The notes under the pieces: generated by a model
Told to the model about the DNA's origin: nothing
Databases searched by the model: none
Seen by the model: the letters and a program-made list of their open reading frames with translations, nothing else
In this document: positions 10,995-22,517 of the stretch, piece by piece
How the letters are laid out: each line of letters begins with the position of its first letter
Numbering within the stretch: the stretch's first letter is position 1
Assembly: GCA_030549335.1 (NCBI GenBank)
Contig: CM060189.1
Location: 52,670,917-52,734,916, forward strand
DNA from: Pontederia crassipes
Lineage: Eukaryota; Streptophyta; Magnoliopsida; Commelinales; Pontederiaceae
DNA length: 64,000 bases
Direction: 5' to 3'
Program-made: the position numbers and the translations under genes

Positions 10995-13488
10995 GTTCTC
11001 CATTCCATTTTATGTCAAGCTTTGTAAATATGAGGAGCTAAACTCCATTTCTTCTAGGATAGGGTAGTAGTCTAGGTTAATTTTGGATGGATATGGACTG
11101 AAATTAATCCTGCACTGCAATCATTTCTGGTTTTCAGATTTTAGCACTGTTTTGAATTGAATCTTGCAATTGTTAGATCCCATTGTAATGTATAACTGAG
11201 AAGTTATCATTTGATCTAATCTTCCTTCAGAAATGAATTAAGAGTCAATGTCAAGTTTCTGGATTCCATTTTATTTGAAAATCTGATTTTTGATTTCTGG
11301 TTTCTTGATTTCCTGGTTTTCTAAAATTTCTGAATCTGATTTCTAAGGCTGTTTGAATCTGTTTGTCATTCTCAATCTGATTAATTAAGCAACTGAGAGG
11401 TTGCTATTGCCCCCCATCTTGTTCAGAAATGAATCAAGATGTTTGGCATACTTTTGATTCAAATTAGTTTGCTCTTATGATTTCTGAATTTTAATTCTGA
11501 AATCTGTTTTTTGATTTCTTTGGAATTTGTCTTGCCAATTGAACCCCTGATTTCATTCAATCACTGAGAGGTGAGCCTTAGGGATTTCTTGCAGTCTAGA
11601 GATGGGTCAAGAAGCAATTGGCAAGCCTAAATTCCATTGATTAATATTTCTGATTCCTTGAATTGCTGATTTCTTTTTGAATTCTGATTTCAATTGTCAA
11701 GCCTCATTTTAATCCACTACTGAGAGGTAGTCTTAAGGTCTTCCTTGAAGAGTCAGAGATGAACCAAGGAGCATTGGATTATCACTGAATTCTCCATTTT
11801 AGATAGGATGTCTTTTAACCCTAATTAATTAGAGTTTGTGTGGTTTCATTTTCTTTTGCAACCGAGAGGTTGATTTCAAATACCCCTGAAATTCAGAGAT
11901 GAACTAAGGAGCACAAGCACTATTATTGGGTAGATTTCATCATAGTTTAACTAATTGAAGTGATTTCATTATTTTATGATTGCGATTACAAGTTATCACT
12001 TCAGATTTCCTTGAATTGTAAAAATCAGCAATGAACTTTCATTTGAGCCCAACGATAACTTGATTTTCTGTGAAGATCCTCTTCTGATTCAACCTAACTA
12101 ACAATTATATGATAATATGTTGCTTAGTTAAAGGCCAATTGAGCTGTGAGAGCAGCAATATTTCAGGTTGAATCAAAATTGAACTTTTAATGATAACTTG
12201 ATCTAATCCATCCTTAATTAATTTAGATGAACCCCAACTCCTAGGAGAACCTTCCTCATTGATAGTTAAACCTTTTTAGTCTTTAATCTAGCATTTATAA
12301 TTTAGTTTTGACAAATTTCCAAAACCCCAAAAATAGTTATCATTTTGCATTTCATTAAAAATTTGTTTTCACTTCTAATTAAAATTTGTTTTTTTCTATT
12401 TTAAATAGGATTAGTCTAAATTGTTTTTAGGTAGTCTAGGACTTCAAATTATTGTGGATATGACATTTAGGGTTACTACAATTGACTTGTGCACTGCAGT
12501 AGAGAGTGAGTTAGGGAGTTGAAATAAAAATTGGAAAAATTGACTTTTGACTTAAAAATCAGCAAGTTATCATTCAACCCCTCAATTTCACTTATCACTA
12601 TTGAAAAACCCCTGATTCCATCATCACTTAGAAGTGAACTTAGGGTTATCTTGTTGTTCAGAGATGGACCAAGAAGCAATGGCATGTGTTGAATTCCAAT
12701 GTGTGATATGTGCTGGTTTTATCCAATTGATTAGTACTAATGTGGATTTCATTTCAATTTACAACTGAGAGGCTGATTTAAAATTCCCTTGTTGTTTAGA
12801 GATAAACCAAGAAGCATTAGCATTTGGATTGGATTCAAAGCATTTCTGAGTAGTTGACGTGTGGTTTGGTTGAACTGTCAAACTGAAATTGCCAAAATCT
12901 GAGAAGAAATGGCAAAATCAGTGAGGGACTTGTGCATATGCTAATGATAACTTGACATTCAGTGGGGATCCTTCTCTAATCCAACCTAGCTAACATTTAT
13001 ATGAGAATATAATGATTAGTTTTGGACTAATTAATCTGTGAGAGCAACCATACTTAAGGTTGAATCAGATTTGATTTAAAATTGTTAAAATGTTCCATTC
13101 CATCCATAGCTGAATTAGATGAACCCAACCCCTAGGAGAACCTTTCCATTGATTGACAAACTCTTTTTAGTCCTCAATTCAGTAATTAGATCTCAGTTCA
13201 TTTCTATTATCAAAACACAAAAAATAGTTATCCTTTTTGTCACTTTTAAAAATATGTTTTCACTTTCCTTTAATTTCCTAATTTTGTCACTTTAGTTAGG
13301 TCTAGTTTAGATTGTTTTAGAGAGTCATTGGCTTCAAATCACTGTGGATACGATATTTGGGTCTATTACAATTGACCTGTGCACTTGCAATAAAGAGTGA
13401 GTTTAGGGAGTTAAATAAAAAATTGAAAATTTCCAATTCTGACCACAAAATCAGCAAGTTATCACTATACTCTACTTAAGTCACATCA
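10995..13488 (+). mobile_element. Element A1 3' LTR, second part
   Basis: This is the continuation of the A1 LTR after element B. It ends TCACATCA at 13488; in the A2 copy the matching point is followed by the tRNA-Asp primer site. Between about 11190 and 12830 there are six or seven diverged modules with the layout ACTGAGAGGT, about 30 bases, CAGAGATGAACCAAGAAGC. A larger tandem duplication with an offset near 890 bases is also visible: about 11700-12570 against 12600-13470. Landmarks are CTCCTAGGAGAACC at 12238 and its partner near 13130, and GTGCACTGCAG near 12490 against GTGCACTTGCA near 13380. Confidence 0.8.
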
Positions 13489-14700
13489 TGAGTCGAAACA
13501 ACATGATGCCTCAACAAATAGATTATGAAGACTTCTCTTTGGATCTAGAAGCTATCATCTTAAGCAAGTTGAATTTCATGCTGAAAAGCAATCATATCAA
13601 ATCGAAAATCTGAAGAGTCAATTTTCAAACTCGCAACATCGAAGCAACGAGTCCAAGGATGTCATCACATCACTTCTCGAAGCAAAGTCTTCAATTGAGC
13701 CAAAAGTCAACCTCGAAGGGATGATGACCAAACTTATTAAAATAATTAAAAGGAAGCTCAAAATATAGGATCAACACATTCAAAATTTGATGGCTCAATT
13801 AACACAAATTCAAAAGCAAATCGAAGTAGATTATTCGATACGGAGCTCAAGTTCGATGCCTTGGAAGAAAAGTTACATGCATTAGAGAGTCAAGTTGTAC
13901 AATTGACTAAATTAAATTCTAAAGCACCAAAGCACAACAACGAGAGCCCAATCATCATTATGTGCCCATGCCACCATCAACATCCATATTAAAGAAGTGG
14001 GCATCCAAGAACAAAGACTTTAGTTAGGACAGCAACTACGCAATAGCGTATTAAGGAGCTCGCCTTCGGAGGTCCCCACTATTCAAACTTCGTCTCCAAC
14101 ACCAACATCATCATCAACAACACTGACAGTCACATCTTTACAAATTCAAGAATCGCCAAGGAGAGAAAGAACGTCATTGACATCAATAGAGACCTCTCCG
14201 ACTAATACACAACAGTGAAAAATCAAAGGAAAACAAAGAAGCACATCACCGACCTCAAACACACCAACCACATTAGTCCAATGGTGAATAAAAAAGTCAC
14301 TCAATTATCCATGATAATCGACAACACAACTCACAAATTAAGAATGTTGCTATGCTTAAGAACCATCACTACTGGACGATGGCAGAAAAGTGAAAACTTT
14401 GGACGTCATCCACCAGTATACTTGCTGAGCCTCACCATGATAGGGGTTCACGATCACATCAAATAATTTTGGTGAGATTGTTCCTTAATTCCGTAATTAT
14501 TTATTTGAGTGTTTGATTATCTTATATCAGTCTTAGCATGCATATTATAGTCAAGCTAAAGACTTTAAATTAGATATATTCTCTCACCTCTATCTCTTAG
14601 TTTGAATTTTATTTTTCATTTGATTAGATTAGTTTCTCTTTCATAATTTAGTGTCTTGTTTGATTTTTATTTTTGTTATTTTTATCAGCAGGTTCAAAAA
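13489..14700 (+). mobile_element. Fragment C1: gag-like remnant of an older LTR element
   Basis: This is broken coding DNA with short frames rich in K, Q, S and N, including an EAKSSIEPKVNLEGMMTKL stretch and LMAQLTQIQKQIE. This resembles the C-terminal half of an Athila-type Gag. A1 inserted its LTR end directly into it at 13488/13489. A T-rich spacer follows (about 14470-14700), then a phrase-rich spacer, which is the same order of parts as in element B. Old, with several breaks. Confidence 0.5.
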
Positions 14701-14739
14701 AATTGTCATGAGTAATTATTTACATATCACGAGCGTTAA

Positions 14740-15900
14740 TTCTATACTTACGCATACAAGCTCACGGGCCGTAATCCTTATTTCACAGCCCCATCATTAG
14801 ATTTCATGGGTCATTAGAGATTTCTCACGGGTCTTACAGTAGGTTTAGACATCTATCATGGGTCTGTTACATGACATTCACGAGTCTTACAGAGTGTTCA
14901 CATGTTAGAATTTCAGTAGACAAATGATCAACTTTTCACGAATATTCAAGTAGATGAGATCGGGCGAGTGATCTCAATTGAGGATGGGATTGCACGTGTT
15001 TATGGATTGAACGAGATTCATTTCATGGGTCGTTATCACCTCATCATGGGTCTTACAGTAGATTCTAATATACGTACTCTTTATTTACGAGTCGTTAAGC
15101 GTCAATCACGACACTTACGGTGAGTAGTTTACTAGTTTCACGGGTTGTTACCACTTTGTCACGGCCTGTAAGTCAGTTGATTCTCACATCTGTGTCTAGT
15201 TTTGCTCGATTCTTGACTCTTTCAAAACTTACATGGGGCGTCATGTCTATCATGAGGCGTTACATTATCCTCACGGGCCGTTACAAGTTCACGCCTGTAA
15301 CACACCCTCACCTCTTTTATTTATGCAGGCCCGTGAACTATGATTCACGACACCACTGATGCTCCTTCACGCCCCATCATCTAGCAGTTCTTCCTCTTTG
15401 ACTGTCAGGCACTGACGTACAACATCAAGGAACCTGACGACCTCCACGCATCAAACTCTTCAATACCGACAAGTCACCATTGGCGGGTCGTCTCGATCTT
15501 CTTCTCCATGGTCGGTGATCTATTCACAAAGGCATCGCCCCAGCACTCCGTCTACCAACCCCTTCGACCGCCTCTAAGTCGACAGGGACCTCCACGACAT
15601 TGATGAACTCCGATCGATGACTTCCATAGCGCCGATCTTTCTTATTTCTGATCGTCACCACCGAACAGCTCTCTCGGCATCACTCTCCTTATCTCTACAA
15701 TAATTTAGCAATCTATCAACTCGAGGAAGGAGACGAAGTTTCACGGGCCATTATTGCGTTTTCATGACCCCTGGCAGCAATTGACTAGATTTCCATACAC
15801 ACTGTAAGAGGCATGAACAACACAACACGAGGGTCGTTACCTTTCTACCATGCCCCGTGACGAGATTCTCATGGGTCATTACCCATTTTTCACGATCGTG
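14740..15900. repeat. CACGGGYCGTTA phrase array of fragment C1
   Basis: Around 20 copies of variants of TCACGGGTCGTTA, TCATGGGTCTTACAG and CACGGGCCGTTAC are spread across 1.1 kb. Examples lie near 14763, 15025, 15137, 15272, 15741 and 15880. A GC-richer, phrase-poor part lies at about 15400-15720. The arrangement mirrors the TTACGGCCGA spacer of element B but with a different phrase. The same phrase family occurs in the LTR of element C2 at 42470-43060. The fragment breaks off near 16020. Confidence 0.6.
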
Positions 15901-16019
15901 ACCTGCAATCTTGCATCATGTCGCCCTGCATTAAGGCCCTGGATTGTCATCGCCGACGTACTAAAGAGTCATAAGCTGTTGAAGAAAGCTGCTTATATCG
16001 CACTAGTGATCCTGAGGAG

Positions 16020-16412
16020 CATGCCATTTTCACATTCTGAAGGAGTCCAACCTAGGTCTGAGCACGGTCCAGGTCGACCCGGAAAACCTGGAAAATAACC
16101 CGGCCCGGATCTAATCCGGGTCGGGACCGGGTTCAAATAATGAAAAACTCATCGGGTATCGGATCAGAACTGGGTTCACAGTCCAGATACCCGACCCGGA
16201 CTCGGCCCGGGTTATTAGTATATAAACCCATCTCACGTTCAATATTTCATTTCACACTGTCTTTTTCTCTCTCCCATCTCTCACCGTCTCTCACCCTCTC
16301 GGCTCTCCCTCTCTCTCAATCTCTCACGGCGGCGGCGGTGAGGGTGGCAGCGACTCCGACCACCATCCCCTCTCCTGACTCCCTTTCTCTCCCCCGGGAT
16401 CCGACCGCCATG
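16020..16412. mobile_element. GC-rich hAT-like debris with promoter-like stretch
   Basis: Bases 16045-16215 are full of GACCCGG and GGCCCGGGT, the composition of many plant non-autonomous hAT elements. A TATA-like GTATATAAAC at 16218-16227 and a long CT-rich stretch (16250-16330) resemble a promoter with a pyrimidine-rich leader. A short frame begins here, but I recognise no protein in it. Ends could not be defined. Confidence 0.35.
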
Positions 16413-16413
16413 T

Positions 16414-16604
16414 GCCACGATCTGGCAGGTGGCGGCCGGATCGGCCGTCAGGCGCCACGATCCGGCATTTGGCTGCCGAACTAGGCGCCGGATCTAGCCA
16501 TTGGCGGCAGATCCGACCGCCAGGAGCCACGATCCGGCACCGGCGGTCAAATCGGCCGCTAGGAGCCACGATCCGGCACCTGGCGGCCGATCTGGCCGCC
16601 AGGC
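16414..16604. repeat. Tandem GC-rich repeat, unit 33-40 bases, five copies
   Basis: Units start GCCACGATCCGGCA or a variant at about 16414, 16454, 16487, 16526 and 16565. Each contains TGGCGGCCG or a relative. Three frames stay open across the repeat on the plus strand because of its composition. I see no known protein domain. Confidence 0.75.
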
Positions 16605-16639
16605 GTCGGATCTTTGCCTATTTACTCTCACTTTGCTAC

Positions 16640-16868
16640 TACTATCAATGTGGGACTATTTTTATACACTCAATTGTTCTTTAGAGTGCGGAGATTCGGG
16701 GCCCCGCGAGGCGAGGATAATTCCCCCGCCCCGATCCCCGAAAGAGGGTTCAAAAATAATTTTCCCTCATTTCCGACCCCACGAGAAAAAAATTCTCTGA
16801 GTTCAGGGCCCCGATCGAAAATTCTTCGCGAGGGCCCGTAGGAGAGCGGGGGATATTGCCATCCCTAG
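16640..16868 (-). mobile_element. hAT-like non-autonomous element, one end
   Basis: Read on the minus strand, the end is TAGGGATGGCAATATCCCC, followed by CGGGG-rich sequence with GGATCGGGGCGGGG. This is the typical form of a plant hAT terminus and sub-terminal region. No partner terminal repeat or 8-bp duplication was found, so the other end is lost or lies in the debris to the left. Confidence 0.45.
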
Positions 16869-16869
16869 T

Positions 16870-18900
16870 GGCCATGATATGTGGCAAGGTGGCTTCTTCA
16901 ACTCTCTATCCCTTTCTAGATGCACCGTCAGCCACGTCTTCTACACCTTCCATCGACCACCATGGACCCCATATCGCAGCCAGTGTGGCGGCATGGTGCA
17001 TCAATCTTAAGCCATCAAACTTGCTAATCTTTCCCAGACAAACTTCAAACAACAATGATGGGCGAGCGAAAGGGGAAATGATGATGTCAACATGGAAAGA
17101 GGGAAAACTAATGGATGGCAAAAATAGGGAAAAAAGAATATCAGAGACATGAATTGAAAAAAGGATGTTATTAGCCACATTAGAGAGGAAAAACATGTGG
17201 AAAAGAGAGAAAAAAATAGATAGATGACATTTACGTTAATTGGACAACCGGCAAACGGGCTACGACAGGTCAAAATAATTTTATGTACAATAAGTTATTA
17301 GTTGGATAGACTTATTACAAATTAAAGTTTTAGTATTGAATTGAAAAAGAGGATAAAGTTTGAGGATGAATACTAAAATTTACCTCGAAGGATGTCTTTC
17401 CAGCAATTTTATAGATCACAATGAATTTTATAATATGACAAAAAAATCTCGAAACGATCATTTTTTGAATGGTGCTTCTCCATCAAAAAACCCATAAAAG
17501 TAAATTTTGAGGGATTTAGCGTAATTTTTGACGGAAAAATATATCACATGATATTTTTTGTAGTGATTAAGAGTCATTCTTTGCTTATTGGAAGTCAATG
17601 ATAAAAAGGTTAGACCATTAATAGGATAAGTCTATTTAAGTAAAAAAAAACTTATTTTTAAAATTCAGCTTGGCTTGTTTGTTGTCACTTGTCACCCTTG
17701 ATCGCTTGCTTGTACAAGAAACTATATATGTCTAAAAGCCTTAGAACAAGATTAAAAAATTAAAAATAATGATATTAAAAAATAATATTTTAAAACTAAT
17801 TACTAATAATTTTATTTAACTTTTATGTTGAATATAACTATCTTAGATTAATAAATTAATATTCTTAAAGATAAAAATAATATTACTTGAAGGAATTAGT
17901 AAATTTAGAAGGATCTTTTCCACTTAGATCTTCTAAACTCTCATATTAGCCATTTTTTCCTAAGTAACCACTAATGTTTTCTAAACTAGCTTCTAACTAA
18001 TTATTTTAGTTACTCGACCTTTTTCGACCTAGCCCATAAACTCGTATAAATTGTTTCACTAAAAAGTCCCTATAAAATCCAATGAGTGAACAATTAGGAA
18101 ATTATTAATTTTATTTTTTTTAATATCTTTCATTTTATTTGTTTCTTAATTTAATTATTTATCCTATTAATATATTTCCTTTTCACATTCTATTCATTCA
18201 ATTATTTCTTCATTCTTTTTCCTTCCATTCAATTATTTCTCATTTCTTTCTATTTTAATTTTCCCTATCTTGCTTCCTCCTTTTTAGGTTTTTTTTTCTG
18301 TTTTTTATTTGTAATTATACAACATCATCTTCCTTTTTTCATTTCCCAATTCTTTATTATCTTTCCATTTATTTTGATTCTATCATTCAAATTTCCAGAA
18401 AACATTATTGTTAATTAAAAATTAAAACCTGTATTGAATCGATTCAAGTGGTTGAACTAATTTAATCTGACTTTTAAAATTTTTTATTTTGAAAGAAAAC
18501 CAAACCGAAGTGACGATCAGTTGGTAGTTTGAACCAATCAAATCAAATCAATCGAACTCGTCAGTCTGATTTAGTTTTGCAAACTGTTGATGCTAGGTAA
18601 TGATTTCACTACTAATGTGATTCTCTATATTATTTACGGTAGTTCATATAATAGACTTTTGACTGATGAATCTAAACGAATTGACCTTAGGTTGTCAAGA
18701 AAGAATTTCCTACATGTTTAATTGTAAAAAGCAAGATTTCAAATAACAATTACAATCTCATCAGTTATTTGACAAATTTATTTTGTATTTTTTCATCTTT
18801 TTATTTATCATCATTTCAATTTTAACAAAGTACTTCATGTGTTTAATAAAATGACTATTATTAGCATGAACATAAACTTACTCTAAGAATTTATAGTTTT
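16870..18900. other. AT-rich intergenic stretch without recognised genes
   Basis: Bases 16870-17250 hold short, unremarkable open frames on both strands with no known domain. Bases 17480-17570 end in TTTTTTGTAGTG, which resembles one CACTA terminus without a visible partner. Bases 18100-18400 are T-rich. Near 18430-18590 a run with CGAATTG and GAACC motifs may be SINE or hAT debris. No gene is supported. Confidence 0.4.
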
Positions 18901-19472
18901 CCTAATTCTACCAAATTGATAAGAAATAAAGAAGTAATTTTTTTTGAAAAAGGCACAAAAATGATAAGAAAACTATTTCACATGCATTTAGAAAGAGGTG
19001 AAATTTATGCATATCATTGCAAAGTGAGAAAGCTCATTCGATATGGAATGATATGGTCTCTAAAACAAACCTTGACTAACAAAACTGTATCCAAAGAAGT
19101 TTGGGTACCAAAGTTCAAATAATTTTTTTTTATAAGTTTGCCTCACATGACAAGAAAAGGACAAGTGGATTTGAATGTGTGAAGGTACAAAGTATATGGT
19201 AAAAGTATCATTTTGAACAAACTAAAATGTAGACCTATTTTGATGTCACACTTATTTGTGCTATGAATTTGCTCACTAGTTATCACATTTTGTGCACAAG
19301 TTTATTATTGTGAAAAGACAATTTTTGTGCATACTTGAATTATTTTTCATATTTAGCTTTGGAAAAGCATATGTTCCTTATTATGTATACATATGCTTGA
19401 CACTTACAAAAAAAAAATGTCACCATGTATAATTGGTTATCCTCTTAATAGTTCTCATTTTGACATTTGATG

Positions 19473-22400
19473 CACTACAAGAAAACAAGGTATATGTGAT
19501 GGATAATTCCGTTACAACATAAGTGTATTCCATCACAGATATTCTTCGGTGATAAACTTGTGACAATCTGCATCCGTCACCGATTTTTGACCCACAAATT
19601 TTGTTGTGACGGAATGCTTTCGTCACAAAGATAATTGTGACGGCTATGATCGTCACAAGATTAAAATATTTTTGTCACAAAAGTTTGATAAAATAATTAA
19701 TAAAATGAGTATTCCGTCACAAATGTGATGGTTTTTTGACGGATTACTGACTATTAATTTGTTACGGATATATGTTGTGATAATTTTTATGATAGATTTG
19801 TGATAATTATTTGTGATCATTTTGTGACGATTACGATTGTGATAGACTTGTGACAAATTTTACGTCGACGTTTTGTAACAAAATTGTGATGATTCGCTAT
19901 TAATTATTTTGACGAAGTTGTGACAGAATTTTATGTAATTATTTAATATAATAAATTTACAAAATTTTTAGTGAATCAATAATTATGTGACAATTTACTT
20001 TCTAAATATACTACTACACATAAAAATTATACAATAAAAATAATACAATGCAAGATATTCATTTCTAAACATGCCAAAGATCATATAGTTAAAACATTTA
20101 TAATTAAAATATCAAAATATTGAATCCACTACATAAAGTTTTTATTATCCAAATTTAAGAATGAAACTTTAAGCAAATTGTAGCCACACAATATATCCAC
20201 TTTTTTCCTTGATGAATTGTGATCACCTCTTCATATAAAAAGTTGAAACCTGTAATCAAATATATTCATAAAATATTAAAATCTAGTGATTTAAATAGAG
20301 AAATATTAAAATAACGAAGCATCATAAGATAGTGATATATAAATAAGATGAATTACCTTATTGACGTGGAACAGAATCTCTAGAAAGTGATTGACTACTT
20401 GCTTGAGTAATTTGTAATACAAGTGCACGAACACGTTCTTCCGTTTCAGCATTCACTTTTTTAATGTGAGCATCTAATTCTTGTTGCAATTTTTGTCGCA
20501 CTTCTTCACGCACTTCATCTCTTATACGTTGCATATCATCCTCAAAAGAAACATTTGAAGAAGAGTCATCCATATGCTTTGATATGCCATAACTTAAATT
20601 ATTTACTAGTGATTGAGCATATTTTCCAACACCAAATCCATATACTCTTCCTTTTGTTGGAGCTCCTACCGCATCAATCCACATAGAAGTATCAAATCCT
20701 GATTTAGAGCTAACATCTTAACCATATTTGGTGTTAAGAGATGCATTGTAATCTTTCTGAATTCAGTACAAACATAATATGTTAGAAAAAGTAAAATAAT
20801 ATATAAGGTGGATGAATAAATATCTTTTGTATAAAAACTTACACAAACTTTTTTTTTATTTTCCATCAACATATTCACCAGTTTTTTCTTTGCCTGACGC
20901 TTATGAATTACATAGGAATGAAACTACATGATACAATAAAAAAATCATTAGATGTAAAAATGTGAAAGATATGTATAAACTTTAAAAAATAGCACAATAG
21001 TGAAAAAAAGCTTACCTTCCAGTTGGTTGCTAGTGAAATAGAAATCTTTCTTCCATGGTCTTTGGCTAGCGAAGGGAAGAGGCCATCAAATGTAGGTTCA
21101 GGCAGTATACTAATTTTTATGCAACACTAATAATCTATTTAGAAATAAGGTGAATTTCTCAATGAAAATAGATGGAGCTTGATTTGCATCTTGAAGAAAT
21201 AGGTAATCATAATATTCTGAAAATAGGCAACTATAAAATCTGTGGAGAGTTAAGGTGTCCTAATTACATAACATCCCTGCATATTTGTAAGTTGTAACTC
21301 AAGGGTTGGACTTAGAATGGGGTGTCCTAATAAAATACTATAATTGTCATTGTTAAATGCCGTTTAAGACTTTAGACTCCTCAAAGGAGGTAATGGCCTA
21401 CTGGATAACAGGATTCACATAAAATAATCACAGGCAAAAAAAGATAGAACAATAATGCACTTGTACCATTGAAGAGAGACAAATGTATCATTAGAATTTT
21501 AAATAGAACAAATCATCAACAACTTTCAGCAACAAAATTCAAGGGCTCTGAAGACGGTCAACACTTCTAAAAAGATCTAATTCCAAATTACTTCTTTAAC
21601 AAGAAAGTACTAACGAAAAACAACAACACATTTAAGTTCATCCTCCTAATAAGCTCATTAATATAATTCTCCTTGTTTCTGCATCACCACCTTCAACATA
21701 GTGCCTCCTCTTCTTCTTCAGACCACCGAGTGGAGCCTAAAATATGAGTTAACAGTTGAAAACAGCTAAGTTGAAGAAAAAGGAGTTCATGACAACATAC
21801 TTGTTCAACAATTGAGTTCTCGGACAAAGGAGTTCTTTATTTCTCCACCTTCCCGAATCCTCTCTCGGACAAATATTGCATTTTCCATTCATAGCATAAA
21901 TACATTTCAACAAATTTGTATAATTTGCAGTCGACTGCGCCTGACGCAGGGCTTCGGGCGAAAAAAACTGGCATTGCGCCTGACGCAGGGTTGACGCAAG
22001 CGCATGAAAATCAGGCAGCAATTCTTGACGCCAGCAGAGACTCACCTTTGACACAAGGAGACGCCAGCGGTAGAGATGAGAGAGGAGAGGAAGAAGAGAA
22101 AAAAATATCAGATTAGATGAAAATTAGTTTGCCCTAGGTACGATTAGGTAGAATTCTTTATTTCTTTTACATAACAATAAAAATATTTGATAAATTAGAA
22201 AATTAAATTTGTGATAATATTGTGACCAAAGATAAAATAAATAAATGTGACCATAATGTGACAAATATGTTGTGACGCTTTTATATTTATCACTTTTGAG
22301 TCACTAAATATTTTAGTTAAAACAATAGTCACAATAACGTCACAAAAATATGACGGATTTCTGACGGACGATCTTGTGACAAATATTATCATCACATATT

Positions 22401-22517
22401 AGTCACTAAAACGTTAAATTTATACCGGTCACAAATTTCTCACAAATTTATTAAATATTGTGACAAAATTAGTTCGTCACAAAATATCCGTCACAGAAAG
22501 TATGTTTTCTTGTAGTG
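19473..22517. mobile_element. CACTA (En/Spm) DNA transposon, 3045 bp
   Basis: The terminal inverted repeats are CACTACAAGAAAACA at 19473 and TGTTTTCTTGTAGTG ending at 22517. The 3-bp target duplication is ATG (19470-19472 and 22518-22520). Both sub-terminal regions (19480-19930 and 22200-22510) are packed with TTGTGACGG and GTCACAA units in both orientations, the usual transposase-binding arrays of this superfamily. The inside keeps only a short piece of the Ptta-type protein on the minus strand, so the copy is non-autonomous. A 15-base unit GCGCCTGACGCAGGG occurs twice near 21940-21990. Confidence 0.92.
20358..21120 (-). pseudogene. Ptta/En-Spm plant transposase fragment inside CACTA element
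   Basis: The frame at 20684-20358 contains WIDAVGAPTKGRVYGFGVG, matching the conserved W-D-V-G-G-KKGRVYG region of the plant Ptta/En/Spm family (Transposase_24). It is followed by a charged coiled-coil tail with RIRDEVREEVRQKLQQEL. Upstream pieces at about 20840-20940 and 21015-21120 (PEPTFDGLFPSLAKDHGRK) lie in other frames and look like earlier exons or decayed coding sequence. The TPase and TnpA-type genes of a full CACTA element are missing. It is therefore a remnant. The catalytic transposase is not in this piece. Confidence 0.7.
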
